Positions 9,490-20,957 are shown, counted from the first letter of the stretch. The stretch: 44,286 nucleotides of DNA from Gracilaria vermiculophylla (GCA_019155205.2 JAHNZQ020003149.1:983329-1027614); one strand, 5' to 3'. Made by a program: numbers and translations. Notes: a model not told the origin generated them from the letters alone.

Positions 9490-10330
9490 CACGATATGAT
9501 GACACGAGCACGATTTCCTACCCTGCGGATGTCAAAGTCTCGAAATTCATCCAGACTGTTAGCAGTTTCGTGATTGATAAAAGGGATAGCGGAAATAAGC
9601 GATCAGTAATCAACCAGAACTGGCGAGCCCAATTCAACCTGCAGCGCAAAATGGCACTCCACCAGCTTATAGAACCGCTCTGAATCATGCATTGCCGTAT
9701 GTACCCTCCGTTCTAGGTGGAAGCATGTTCCTTGTCCAAGACCGAGAATTTTCTTGAGTGAATTGGCCGTCGTCAAGAATTTGATTGGATTTATCCCGTC
9801 GTAAGAGATCGCGGTGGCTAGTTCCTTTTCATCACCCCTGCCTTGGAAATTTTGTTATTTGTTGAAGACTACGGACACAACGCATATCATATTCAGAGCG
9901 TGCATACTGCACGAACTCTATGGATGCCATCTTAGGCTTGTTTTGTCGTTGTCGTGCAGCCAGCGTTTTTATCGGCACTTTCAGCTCGGCCATGTACATT
10001 GCACACCGCTCTATAGCCATATAAGCATTATCCTTTCCGTGAAAAGCTTCAAACAGACGGCTTGACTACTCGGTTTTGGTCAAGCCTTTATTACAGCGGT
10101 AGCATTTCAAATCTGTTACCCTGCCCTACATGGCTTTTTTGTAACAGAAGAATACAAAACGTGGTACAATGCTTCCGGCCACCAGCCTATCTCGTTTTCG
10201 AATGCACTTTAAGACCTTCATACAGAGGTATACTGGTCTTCGGCAACCCCCCGTAAGATATACGGCAGACTTCCACGGGCTTGTCCTTCGTTCATTCCGA
10301 GTACGAAACACTTAAAAATGAAGACTCTTC
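9490..10330 (-). pseudogene. Broken minus-strand coding sequence abutting A's LTR (unknown)
   Basis: On the minus strand, 9836 down to 9490 is one open frame interrupted only by a TGA near 9626. It reads GDEKELATAISYDGINPI, KFLTTANSLKKILGLGQG, HDSERFYKLVECHFALQV, SLISAIPFINHETANS and RVGNRARVIISW. A one-base frameshift in a G run near 9835 joins it to the frame 10020-9838 (AELKVPIKTLAARQRQ, SEYDMRCVRSLQQI), and further upstream lies LKCYRCNKGL with a CxxC. The frame runs directly into A's LTR, as expected of a sequence cut by the insertion. I do not recognise the family; it could be a host gene or part of another mobile element. The composition looks protein-like despite the AT-rich surroundings. 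Confidence 0.45.
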
Positions 10331-11072
10331 CATCGCAATACGCAGTTTTGTTCATGGTTTTTCTTCGTATTACTATCTTAAACTGGTTTGCAAACGCCGA
10401 GAGGCCAAGAAAGTGATAACCATATCATTTCATAAATAATTTCGCAATGACAACAATGCTGGAAAAATTCTGCTGTTTTGCCTTCAAAAAGCTATTTGTT
10501 CCATTATTTGTATGTTTTTCATAAAGGGCTCCCATGTACGGAATAAATGTAGTTTCAGATTGGATAAATATGCTTTAAGTTTTGGAATTGACCGTGATTA
10601 ATGTAATATCAACTTTTTAGAAAACAATTGAGTACAAAAAACCTCAGAACGTCCTGAAAACTAGGCTTAACAAAACGTCATAAGCTATTAGTTTCGTTTC
10701 TATTTCCAGCATCATTTTTTCGAGGTACTCTTAATGGTGATACTAAAGATTGCAACAGGACTTGTCTTTATATTTGAAAATTTTTTTATACTCCCGAATA
10801 TCATAGCAAGGGTTTCTGAGTATGTTTTTCTTGCTTCCATTAATATCAATGCAAAGTGAAAAATCCTTGTCAGCAAGAAAAAAAGTTGTGTTTCCTAAAT
10901 CATTGATTTATTTATATTTTGAAAATATTTTAAGGTGAAGAATCAAAACACGGGTGCATACGTCTTTAATTATGAATTATTGAAGCAGAGTTTTTCAACC
11001 TCTGCCAAGTATCATACTGTGGTTTAAAAGATCATCATCCTTTATGACAGGAAATGACATTGAGTATTTAAA
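10331..11072. other. AT-rich DNA, nothing recognised
   Basis: Strongly AT-rich sequence with short homopolymer runs and only short open frames. I see no coding pattern, LTR, inverted repeat or RNA gene. Confidence 0.5.
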
Positions 11073-11477
11073 GTGTGGTCGATGGGTCTCCATGCAAAGT
11101 TCATAGAAAGGTCTTCTCTCCCGACACCACACACATTTCGTTCATTTGTGACTAATCTTTTCATTACCTGGTATATTCAGTTTGAAGATTCTCAAGAACA
11201 AGTTCATTCCATTCGAAAAGTAAATTGGATTTGGAAAATGGTTGTTAGGTATTGTTGTGTGCTTTGCTATACGCACTTTGATCACTACCTTCCAGCAAAA
11301 GAACATGTCCTTACAGTGCATGCTGCTGAGACGACTAATCCGAGAAAAGTTGTTGTCTACCGCTCAATGGAAAACAAAAACATTGCTATGGTTGCCCCTA
11401 CCGGAGACAAACGTCCTGGAATTTTAAAGCCGTCTGGAACTTTAAAAAGATCGAAGACGTTTCATAACGGTATCTGA
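11073..11477 (+). CDS. ORF with one C2H2-type finger, possibly a terminal exon
   Basis: A 134-codon open frame in the AT-rich island. Residues 62-83 read CVLCYTHFDHYLPAKEHVLT followed by VH: Cys62-x2-Cys65-x12-His78-x4-His83, a good C2H2 zinc-finger spacing with Phe after the second Cys. The C-terminal 50 residues are basic and Pro/Ser rich (GDKRPGILKPSGTLKRSKTF). A pyrimidine-rich stretch ending in CAG at about 11178-11180, just before TTTGAAGATTC, could be a 3' splice site, which would make 11181-11477 a last exon and the first about 36 codons intronic. I saw no second exon. Chance occurrence in AT-rich DNA is possible; a conserved homologue would be needed to settle it. Confidence 0.35.
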   Translation: MWSMGLHAKFIERSSLPTPHTFRSFVTNLFITWYIQFEDSQEQVHSIRKVNWIWKMVVRYCCVLCYTHFDHYLPAKEHVLTVHAAETTNPRKVVVYRSMENKNIAMVAPTGDKRPGILKPSGTLKRSKTFHNGI

Positions 11478-14400
11478 AATGTCTAAGGGAACTTTAAAGT
11501 TGAAATCTATTTTGCACTAATCTAGAATCTGGCTTTTTTTATGTAGGATAGATTCTACTGCTTTTGGTGCATATATGAATCTTAATGCGCAGTAGTTTAC
11601 ATTTTTAGCATTTTCAATGCTTTTCTAAAATTTGTTGAGCCAAATATCGCTTTGAATACGCGAAAAACGGATTTATCTCACGATCTTTGCTTTAGTTCTA
11701 TGTTTATTGGAATTCGATGTAGAACTCTTTTTTCTAAAAGTATAGTAGTCTTTAAGCTTTGTTCTATAAGTTATCTTTTTAAACGTTTTATATCGTATAT
11801 AATTTCAGAAAATATTTTGTCTCCCTATACATTTTCCTAGATGTCCTGAAGCTGTGGCAATGTTTGGATTTTTATGTTGCGTCTAAAGCTTTGTAAAACA
11901 ATTTCATAATGAATCTTGCGTTTAAGTGAACAGAAATGAGTATTTCACATTTAAGTATATAGCGTTTTGAGAAAAAATAAAGTTGTGAGCCGCCATCAAA
12001 CACAAATGCCTGCCAACGCAAGTAATAGATGTTGAAAATCTTTTGATACTGCCCAGTAAAGTTAAAACACTTCGATACCATGTTTGGAAAAAGCAAAAAC
12101 GTTAGTTCGAAATCAAGCAGAAGTAAAATGAGTTAATGTTCTAAAGAGACAAATGTCATTCACAAAAATTTACTTTACACTGTTCTTTACTAGACACACG
12201 ATATATAAACATAAATTTATAGTAAAAAGTGTTTGGAGTTCCGGAACAAGTACTTAGAAATGTAACGTAGAAGGCGATACTATAATCCAGTTCTGTATAT
12301 TTCAGCTTATCGAAGTACATGAGTATTTCTATGAACTGAATTGCAAGGGTTAAAGAGATGTTAGTTTTTTAGAAAACTGTGTAACTTCGAAAGTATATTT
12401 TATGTCATAAAAGTCATATTTGATATAGATGATAGAGTTTTTCATGAAGCTAGTTACATATCATAAAATTATATGAAGATTACATAGTGGTCATTTAGTT
12501 ATTTGACAAAAATTCTGAAGCAGAATGGTTACTTATTCAATAGTCCACATTGCTTGTATTCCGTATCTCGTATATTTACACTTTTTGCTCATCCTTTTTG
12601 ATGGAGTAGAAAGGAACATATTTTGGAGAGCGCTGTGGAATGAAACATAAGTTCTGCGGTGCACTTTTAATATAAAATGCGGCTTTCACTCTCTACATTA
12701 AATAAAACTGTAAATAGTTTTGCGAACCAGATATAGTTCAGATTTTAACCATATTTCTTCGCGAACAAAACATTTTGTACATGCTTCTATTAAACTCTTA
12801 GGATATCTACCCATTTATAAATGTAATTCGATGCATTTGTGCAGATTTTTGTCCTGAATCCAGATTTGAAAGACGTAGGTCTAGGATCTGGAATGTCAAG
12901 CAGCCAGAATTTGTGTGCTACGATGATGTGAAACAGAACAGCTTAAAACGACCGACTATAAATATTTATAGAGCTGGTAAAGTGTTTTTCAATAGTTTAG
13001 TAAATGAAACATATTGAGTATGGGTTTTCGATGTATTTTTTTTGTTCACAAAACTTCAGTGTTAGAAGCAACTTCAAAATACAGTTTAAAGTTTGTAGCA
13101 TACATGTATCTTGAATCTCAAGATTGTTATATGACAAAATCTTAAGTGCTCTGTTATAAGGCCCCGGCAATATAAATTGAGCCTGAGAGAGAAATGACCT
13201 TGACGAAAACGAAGACTTAGCTTAATTCATTAGCGTCAAAGACGGCAATCAGAACTTTTGAAAAAGCGGAATTGAGTCTTTTTGGCGTGTAATGTTTTGA
13301 TTAGAGCGCAGTCTTCATCAAGCCTAAAAGAGCGGTGCTTCGCCAGTAAGCAAGAAGGCTATGGTGGTCCGGCTCTTGAAGAAGTAATATTGAGCTCTCC
13401 ACGGAAGTGTGAGCCACAACGAGAAGCCTGTTAGTGTGTTTCAATAGCCTTGGTTACGTCTTCCGGAAGACGAAATTTGTCTCTTGTTTCCCGGAATGTT
13501 AATTGCATCTTTTGAGAAAAAGAGATTTTGGTCTCCACAGACGTCGGGCTTTAATTCTGCGTAAATTGTACTCGATGATGATAGCGATACCGAAATGAGG
13601 CAAACATATATCGATTGATCTACGTGAAAAAAATGATTGGCCTTCCTAACATGAAAGTTTCTTCGTTGATCAACAGTTTAAAAATTTATATCGATAGGAA
13701 GACTTAAAATAAAATGTATAGACCGTGTTCAGTGGAGAGATATCTTCAAAACTTTGAGTCTGTTGAAGAAAACATGAGAATCCAGCCATAAACATTAAGA
13801 TGGAACAAAATTGTCAGGGGGTGACTGTCGAGAGGATTGTATCTAGGTTACACTAAGACTAAGGTAGGTCTTAAAAGAAGGCGGAGAAAGCCGACTGCGC
13901 TCAAAACTTAAAGATTACAATGTCATTTTCCAGTACAGCCCGAAAAATTGAGGGAACCGCAGAAAAGATATCCATTTCACAAAGACTGGTGATGGGTGAG
14001 ACGATTCCTTGTAGTAGAATGGAAAAGTGATGCGAAACAGCTCGTTATGGGGATTATAGTCTTCAGCAAGATAATTTTGGAGCCATATGGAATGGCGCTC
14101 AATGGTTCTAATTCATCTTTGCTTTTTGTTCAAATATGGCGAAGATCTGGGCACGAAAACCACATAAAGACTTTCGGATCTTTCTATCTTGACGTAAACG
14201 AGATGTAAAAAATCTGTAAAAACAAAACTGAATCGACGGAACGTATGAAGGAGGCTTTGTATTTCACAGACAACAAAAGAGATCGCAGAAGCGCTCTGAT
14301 ATGTGCGAATGAGTCTTTTCTAGCTCTTCTTCTAAGAGTTCAAGAAAGTGCGCCCTGAAAACCTCCCATTTGCCACCTACGTGGCGCATTTTCTAAAATA

Positions 14401-14904
14401 GTGCAAAAAGTTAAAGAAGAATTGGTATAGATATGGGGCCAAGAAGGGGAAGAAAACGCAAAGCTGAGAAAAAACCTCAGACAAGGGTGAGCAAAAGAAA
14501 AATTTCTTAGTGAATGTCCCCAGAAAGAATGCTCCTGTTCAAAAAGACATATGAGAAACTATACTCTATAGGATATCCCTCACCGACGAGAAAATATCGC
14601 CAGATACGCAAGATACAGAGCAAAACTTCGGTTATCCATTTCGGTGATTTGTGATGGTGGAACTGGTACCTTTCAGAAGATAAGAGGATTAAAAAAATAA
14701 AAAAATAAACTTTGCTTTCCTCAAGGACAATTTTCTTGTATGCTGCTGCAGATTTTATTCATCCAATAGCATAAGTTGTTGTAAACATTTTCAGTTTGAC
14801 AATAATTGGAAATGGTAACAGTACATAGTAACATTTGGATTGGACCCGATTATTCACAGAAACATACGTTTTTGTGAAGCATCCTCAGAAAAGAAAGGCG
14901 TACA
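11478..14904. other. AT-rich island, no supported gene
   Basis: About 3.4 kb of mostly AT-rich sequence. Between about 13150 and 14700 it becomes purine-rich (many GAAA/AGAA words) and holds short open stretches, such as 13996-14208 and one near 14516-14660 reading SIGYPSPTRKYRQIRKIQ. None matches a family I know, and no LTR, TIR or RNA structure is evident. It may be old, unrecognisable transposon or intron/intergenic DNA. Confidence 0.5.
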
Positions 14905-15459
14905 TGAAGTACAGTGGCTCCTAAGGGAAAAACGGTGGTGTGACCTTATGGTATAGTATTCCTTAGGAGGGCTTGTATTTTATTAACTGAGCCATATGGT
15001 GTCTTAGGCTGCCCGCGTGCGCTACAGTATCCTTAAGGGACATTAGAATTATTATTTATTTTAGTTAATCTACGCAGGTAGTTACTACGGTAGTAAGACC
15101 TGTCAAGGTGGGCTCTCGGCTTGATACTCAATCTGCCGGTTGAGCCCCATCTCTGGGGAAGTAAAGACAAGCACCCTTGAGTCTTCATCTACTTTTCCGG
15201 TTGGAGACTCTCGTCGATCATCCTCAGGTTTCTAAGCCACCGGTCCCCACGTCGCATCCTAGCAGAGCCTGTAGGAGCATTGTCTCCCCAGTGAACCTCC
15301 CCCTCCGCTTGTTGTTTGCGGATCCCCTTTAAGAATTCCCCCGGCTTGCGACAGTTGATACCGGAGACCACCTTTAAGAACACTCACCTTTGGGGTCAAA
15401 AAAAACTCCTAACGGACATTGTGCTCTACTACCTCGGAAGGAGAGCTGACAGTACCACA
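14905..15459 (+). repeat. 5' LTR of element B (555 bp)
   Basis: Starts TGAAGTACAGTGG (third base changed from the family TGT) and ends CAGTACCACA. Contains CCTNAGG at 14920, 14961 and 15222. Clearly more diverged from its own 3' partner than expected for a recent insertion. Confidence 0.9.
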
Positions 15460-15481
15460 AATGTTCTCCCGACTTTGAATG
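15460..15481 (+). promoter_or_regulatory. Probable primer-binding site of family 1
   Basis: Directly after the LTR, the plus strand reads AATGTTCTCCCGACTTTGAA. The same place in family 2 reads ATTTGGTCTCCCAACTTAGA. The shared core TCTCCC-ACTT between otherwise diverged elements, at the position where minus-strand synthesis is primed, marks it as the primer-binding site. Family 2 keeps the TGG expected opposite a tRNA CCA end, and B reads TGT. I cannot name the tRNA. Confidence 0.5.
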
Positions 15482-15583
15482 TCACAGTTCCTAAAGGATT
15501 CGCAAAAGTCGTAGCAGAACAGTGTAACTAGTTTGCAACGACCGAACCCCAACAGTGGAATTCTTCCTTAAGGTGATTCGGAA

Positions 15584-17890
15584 GTGGAAGAAAATCACCC
15601 CCGACCAACTCCTCTATGGACCCCTGAGAACCCCCGATGGAAACACCCCCACAGGATCCTCAAGCAACCAACTATATCGGTGGGCGCAGCAGGCGCAGCG
15701 CTCCCCGGGAGATGGCCGCCACTCTGGAGGACCCTGAAAGTCTCCTTCGGAATTCCTGGCTCCTATGCGGAGCGTTTCAGGAATCGCCGTAAGAGAATGC
15801 AGGACCGGAGGCAAGCGGAAACCCCCGCGACACCTATTGAGAACGCCGATGTGGAGGTTGAAGAACCGCACACGGCATCGCAGCCGCCACTTCAGGAGCT
15901 GCACGGACGAAAACACCCGGAGGCTAACTCCCTCCTGGAGTCACTGACCACGCTCCTTACGGATTGGCTCCCACAAAAGCTGGTCGAAAGAATACCTGCG
16001 GGTGTTGAAGCCCACTTCGAAGCGCGCCACCACGTCCTTGTGGAGGGACTCGCAACGGAGAGCGCTCACCGCGCTGTGGATGCTTTGCTGGATTCCGATT
16101 CCTTCTTCGAGGTGATCTCAGATGTTATCCGTGCGCAGGTTCGTTCCCAAGCCGCGCAGCTGCTCCCCGCAGCGGCGTTTCAAAGTTATTCTTCCGTACG
16201 AGAGAGGTTCCCTCTATCAACACCTAAGGTGAGCCCGGGCAGAGAAGGACAGGATACTGCCATTCCATGTGCCAGAGGAGGAAAGGATACTGCCGTTAAA
16301 AAGCGGGACCACCTCAGGAATCTTGCTATGCACCGTCTGGACCTGACGCCCCGTGGAGGAGGACAGAATACCGATTGCGAAGGAATTCACCTAAGGAGAG
16401 AAGGACACGGCACTCTTCGGGTGGATCGCGATAAAGGGGGTATCGTCAGTAACCCAGACCACCTCAAGGAAAGACGACGAAAGAAACGGAGAGAGAAAAG
16501 AAGAAAGCAAGACACGGATTTGGAGAGAAGCTTAGACTCCTAATCCATAAACAGCTTCAGCTCGGAGGACAGTATACGTCCCAAGAAGAACAGCGGAAGG
16601 GTCAGGAAAGTCGTCCCGCTTAACGACCTCTTCGCCAAAGTGGTGGATTATGACACCTACAGGTTGAATGATCGCTCTACTCATTACGACGCGTCGGTGG
16701 TTGAACGACTGAGGAAGATGCAGCGACGCATGGATATTCAAATGAAGAAGCACTCCTTCTCAGGCGAAGACCCCATTTTGGTGCTAATCTTTTTCACGCG
16801 CTTCCGTTCGGCGTGTAACACCAATGGTGTCCCTGAAGGTGCTGCCGTATGGTGCTTTCAGTTCTACCTTACAGACCAAGCGCACTCGCTGGTGCAGCCA
16901 CGCCTCACGAGGGAGAGCACCATTGTGGATGATCCTGGAACGGAGATCTTGACGACATACCCGGAGGTGGTCAATTTCCTGTTGAAAAGGTATGCCACGG
17001 ACGAGGTGATAGCCAACACTAATGCTGAAGTCCCCTCCTATAGGCAGAACACGGGAATGAACGAGCCGGAGTTCTCACAGAAGCTGTGGACGAAGGCCCT
17101 ACGGTGTGGGAACGTGTACTCCCAACGGCGGTTGAAGTCGTTGTTTGTGGGGGGAACCCTCCCCTCCATCCACGCTAGGGTGCGTAATCACCTGACAAGG
17201 TACCTAAAGACCATCCGCACGGATCTAGCGCGTCTCGCTGAATCCTATGGGGATACCCACCGTGCCACTCGTCACAGCCATACTCCACTTTCGGACAAAC
17301 CGGCGGCCTCAAGGACCCATCAAGCATCCATCCTGACGTTGGACTCCTGCACCTTGGAGGAGGTCGACGAGCTCACGCTCGTAAGAGAGCAAGAGGCCCT
17401 TGCTCTCATACACGCCTCATCTCAGGGAGCACCGTCTAGGACGAGGACACCCTCGTCCCCCACTTCGTACGCCTCGGCAGGATCCTACAGGAGTATCCGA
17501 TTTGCGAACCCTCGAGGCTACTCACCGCCTTGCAGGATTTGCTGGTCACGAGAGCCCGTACACTGTACGACTCTCACCCCGGCAATGAGGGCCGCCATCT
17601 TACAGGAAAGAGAGAAAAACTTCCAGGACCGGAAGGACACACCAACGGAGAGCGGAAGTTATCGAACCGCGTATCGCGACTTCTGCTCCCCTCAAGGAAA
17701 CTACAGTTACCGTACTCCACCGGGACTGCAGCCTGTCCCACTGTCATTTGCACCCGCAACACAGGTGCCGGTGTACCAGCCAATTGCACCTCAAGGGAAC
17801 ACGTCGCATTGCGATGCACAACCGCAGAAGCCATTCCAGACTGGAAGCCAGCCCCTCTCCAACCAGCAAAACCCTTCGAGCCACACGTAG
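15584..17890 (+). pseudogene. gag: Gag of element B (best preserved)
   Basis: Structural polyprotein, about 770 codons, with one internal stop (TAA 16541-16543) and a TAG at 17888-17890. The N-terminal third has charged and low-complexity stretches (VEEPHTASQPPLQELHGR) followed by repeated Gly/Arg-rich phrases of the type GREGQDTA / GGKDTAVKK, ending in a strongly basic run (ERRRKKRREKRRKQ) that could bind RNA. From 16640 comes the conserved capsid-like block VDYDTYRLNDRST through VVNFLLKRYATDEV, then a Cys/His cluster (PCRICWSREPVHC). The 15584 codon is GTG; an in-frame TAA lies at 15569 and the first in-frame ATG is near 15797, so the true start is unsettled. The terminal TAG is not shared by A and is probably decay rather than a programmed readthrough site. 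Confidence 0.8.
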
Positions 17891-17899
17891 AGGCTCTGC

Positions 17900-18370
17900 G
17901 TGGCTCTTAACCATCGAGCCTCAGCACCATGGAGATCACCTTTAGGAAATGGGGAGAAGCCGTCTAAGCCGTCTGCTCCGTCAACGCAGAATCGGCGGGC
18001 CCCCCGAGTCCCGTTGGACCAATTCGACACCTCTGCAGATTCTGTTTGCACGCTCCGCCCTGAGAATTACGAGGTATTCGCCTCTGTAGGATTTTCCCCG
18101 CTCGCCTCCACCACGGTGCGCGCTATCCTCGATACCGGAGCTAGCTCCAATCTGGGGCATGCTTACGTGCTTCCGCGGTCTGCTCTCGGCTCCTTGAGGA
18201 CTGGCAAACTCCCTACTGTGTGCGATGCATCGCGTCGAGCATTGACCATCCTCGGCGCAATCCCCCTGTACCTCCAGTTGGGCTTCGTAAAGGTGAAAGT
18301 GTAGTTTCTCATGGCGACCAACTTGGCCCCAAAATGCATATTTAGCACTTCCTTTGTAGATCGGTATGTA
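17900..18370 (+). pseudogene. Retropepsin of element B, 5' part, split by Tc1-like element
   Basis: Continues in the gag frame. The catalytic block reads AILDTGASSNLGH, with the Asp codon at 18131-18133. A TAG at about 18302 replaces the Trp seen in A (VWF). The Tc1-like element enters at 18371, and the domain resumes at 19653 with the equivalent of A's VRAIYPRLRKVTLHD. Confidence 0.8.
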
Positions 18371-18395
18371 CAGTGCGTTTCAAAATCCTATCACG
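18371..18395 (+). repeat. Left terminal inverted repeat of Tc1-like element
   Basis: 25 bp beginning CAGTGCGTTTCAAAATC. It pairs with 19626-19650; mismatches fall at positions 5, 6 and 18. Confidence 0.95.
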
Positions 18396-18497
18396 CCTAA
18401 AAAACGCGCCAAAGTAGTACTGTAGTGCGCCTTTTGCAGAGCATACAAGTAAAAACCGTTTCATAATCATAACAATACATCATCAACATCCATCAAT

Positions 18498-19494
18498 ATG
18501 GCTCGAGGATCACTTCTGTAGCGCTCCGAACAGCTTGAAATTGTACAATTGAAAGCTAACGGAAAATCATATTCCGAAATTGGCCGACATTTGAAACGTC
18601 ATCCTGCCACGATTCTCCGGTTTCTTAAAAACCCAGCAAGTTATGGAGAAAAACAAATCTACAGGGCGTCCCAATCTCCTCAGTCCAGCAGATAAGCGCG
18701 GTATTAAACGGGAACTGTGTCGAGGAAAAGTTTCGTGCAAGAATATTGCAAAAAACTTAAACCTCAATGTATCTAAGTCAACAATATGGAGGGAAATTAA
18801 TAAGAAAACTTTGTTCAAGTATAAAAGGATGAGGAAAACTTTCTTTCTGGAAGAATATCACAAGCAAAAAAGAATTTCTCGGTGTGCAAATATGGCGCAC
18901 TGGAAAGATCAATGGAACACAGTAATATTTTCTGACGAAAAAAAGTTTAACTAGGATGGTCCAGATTGTTTTAAGTATTACCGGCATGATCTTAGAAAGG
19001 AACGTTCAGAATTTTATAAAAGACATTCTGGAGGTGGCTCTGTAATGGTATGGGCTGGTATATCAAAGTATTGAAAAACAGAAACTGCCTTTATTGATGG
19101 AAATATGGACCCTGCACGCTATCAGGAAGTTCTTTATAACTACATGCTACCTTTTGGATATTGTGTACACGGAGAAAATTTTGTTTTTCAACAAGATAAT
19201 GCCCCGGTACACAAATCTAAATTGGTGTCAGACTGGCTCAAAGAAGCAAGCATTCATGTCATGGAATGGCCAAAGCGCTCACCGGACTTGAACCCCATTG
19301 AAAATGTATGGGGTCTATTGAAAAGAATAGTTTATGGCCATGGCAGGCAATTAAGCACAGTTTTTGATTTAAAAAACTGTATTGAGAATTGCTGGGACAA
19401 TATTTCAGTTTCGACAATTAATGGCTACATCAATTCAATGGCTAAACGCTATATTAGCGTTATTCAGCAAAAATGTGGGAAAATCAGTTACTAA
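18498..19494 (+). pseudogene. Tc1-type transposase, four disabling changes
   Basis: Cut-and-paste transposase, about 330 residues if intact. From ATG 18498 comes an N-terminal helix-turn-helix (SEQLEIVQLKANGKSYSEIG) and a second DNA-binding region (STGRPNLLSPADKRGIKRE). The catalytic core follows: Asp in VIFSDEKKFN, Asp in FQQDNAPVHKS and Glu in SPDLNPIENVW, with exactly 34 residues between the last two (DD34E, the Tc1 signature). Breaks: TAG at 18519-18521, a one-base frameshift in the A-rich run near 18645-18655, TAG at 18952-18954 and TGA at 19072-19074. The catalytic residues are intact. The natural stop is TAA at 19492-19494. Confidence 0.95.
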
Positions 19495-19625
19495 GTCGCT
19501 AAAAGAGACTTCAAGTTGATAAAGTTGTTATGTTTTTGAAACGGTTTTTGGACTTGAATTTATTTTGAAACTCAATTTCGTAGCCGTACAGTACCGGAAT
19601 CATCATTTTTTAACTTTCACACCAA

Positions 19626-19650
19626 CGTGATATGATTTTGAAACAGACTG
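19626..19650 (-). repeat. Right terminal inverted repeat of Tc1-like element
   Basis: Reads CAGTCTGTTTCAAAATC on the minus strand; partner of 18371-18395, followed by the duplicated TA. Confidence 0.95.
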
Positions 19651-19652
19651 TA

Positions 19653-20230
19653 TGTGCAATATACGCACACCTGTGGAAGGTGACATTTCACTACGCCGCC
19701 CCTGTACGTATCGCGTCCGCATCTCCAGGTCCGGAAGCCAACGCGCATCACGTGGGTAATTTTCCAAAGGAGACGCAGTCGAATAAGCTCCGAGTGGTGA
19801 AGAGCATCGAAATACCCGCGAGGAGCCAGGCCGAAGTTTGAGTGCAGCCCTCTGCATCTGGCCTTTCCTTCCTACAGGTGAGTCCGCATCTGACGACGAA
19901 GCAGCACTACATAATGGCAAACGGTGTTATGGAAATAATACCGAACATTCCCTTTAGGGTTGTGCTCCCAAACCTGAAGGAGTCACCGTTACAGCTCCAA
20001 AAAGGAACTGTCGTCGAACTGGCACTACCGGCCCCTGCAAGAATGGCTTGTCTCCCTCGTTCGGAAGACCTTGCTGACCGCAATGCAATCGTTACCATGG
20101 AGGCGGAAGCGACTCCCACGGCTGCAAAGGAAGAGAATCCTGGCCCGTGGTAGGAGAAGCTCCAAATTGGCGAAGATTTCGAACAGTATCGCCATAGGAT
20201 AATGGAGATGCTATCCGCTTTTGAGGACAT
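19653..20230 (+). pseudogene. Protease C-terminus and protease-RT linker of element B
   Basis: Resumes the protease region after the Tc1-like insertion and runs through the linker VVKSIEIPARSQAEV, LTTKQHYIMANGVMEII and PNLKESPLQLQKGTVVELAL, as in A at 1690-2290. Breaks against A: TGA at about 19839, TAG at about 20151 (Gln in A) and TAG at about 20231 (Trp in A). This linker precedes RT in Ty3/gypsy Pol and typically packs against it; I see no catalytic motif in it. Confidence 0.7.
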
Positions 20231-20275
20231 GTAGTCTGATCGCCTGGGTCAGGTCAGCCTGGCCAAGCACAAGAT

Positions 20276-20957
20276 CTAGCTCACACCGGATACTAAGCCG
20301 GTATATCAACTCCCGATGAAGGCCGGACCCCACGCGCGCGACTATGAACGCGATGAGTTCCACCGGATGCTGGAGAAGGGCGTTATAGAGCCTTCCAATT
20401 CCGAATGGGCCTTCCCGGTGGTGTTTGTCAAAAAGAAAGATGGCTCCCTAAGGTTCTGTGTTGACTACAGGCGCCTTAGTGCGGTGACCGTACGCGATTC
20501 GTACCCGATACCCCGTATGGATGAATGTATCGACTCCTTAGGCGATGCGTCCGTTTTCTCCACGCTGGATGCCAATAGCGGCTACTGGCAGATTGAGATG
20601 GACGACTCCGATAAGGATAAGACAACGTTCACCTTGCACTTTGGGATCTCCAGATTCCTTAGGATGCCATTTGGATGGAAAAATGCACACGCTACGTTCC
20701 AATGAGCGGTGGACATTATCCTGTCAAAGGTGAAGTGGCAGTACGCCTTTGTGTATATCGATGACGTCATCATATACTCCCGCAGCGTGGAGGAGCACTT
20801 CATTCATGTGAAGCACGTGCTCGAACTCCTAAAGGATGCTGGTATCACCTTAAAGCTGGAGAAATGTTTCTTGTTCAAGTCGTCGGTGGACTACCAGTGG
20901 CACGTTGTGCTCCCCGGCCGCCTACAGGTTTCCGGGGAAACTCAGGACTCCTTCTAG
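20276..20957 (+). pseudogene. pol: Reverse transcriptase of element B
   Basis: RT palm and fingers, better preserved than in A: LRFCVDYRRLSAVTVRDSYP, IPRMDECIDSLGDASVFSTL, DANSGYWQIEM, SRFLRMPFGWKNAHATFQ, then VYIDDVIIYS with YIDD at 20754-20765 and TLKLEKCFLFKSSVD. Breaks: TAG at about 20276, TGA at 20703-20705 immediately after ATFQ (same codon as in A and family 2) and TAG at 20955-20957. Both catalytic Asp of YIDD and the upstream Asp are present, so only the stops disable it. CCTNAGG palindromes overlap the coding sequence at 20447, 20536 and 20657. Confidence 0.9.

Larger units (their letters stand above)
18371..19650 (+). mobile_element. Tc1-like DNA transposon (1280 bp) inserted in element B
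   Basis: Exact ends are visible: flanking TA dinucleotides at 18369-18370 and 19651-19652, and 25-bp terminal inverted repeats starting CAGT (22 of 25 positions match). Copy A gives the empty site: A reads ATGTACGTGCAAT where B reads ATG-TA[element]TA-TGTGCAAT. TA duplication, CAGT ends, about 1.3 kb length and a single DD34E transposase gene define the Tc1 branch of Tc1/mariner. The transposase is broken, so this copy can move only if supplied with transposase from elsewhere. Confidence 0.95.

Noticed and set aside
15555..15737. Separate small ORF overlapping the gag start
   Set aside because: It overlaps the gag frame, starts with GTG and has no conserved content.
17888..17890. Gag-pol readthrough stop (TAG) in element B
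   Set aside because: Gag and protease share the frame on both sides, but copy A has no stop there and differs by an indel, so the stop is not conserved.
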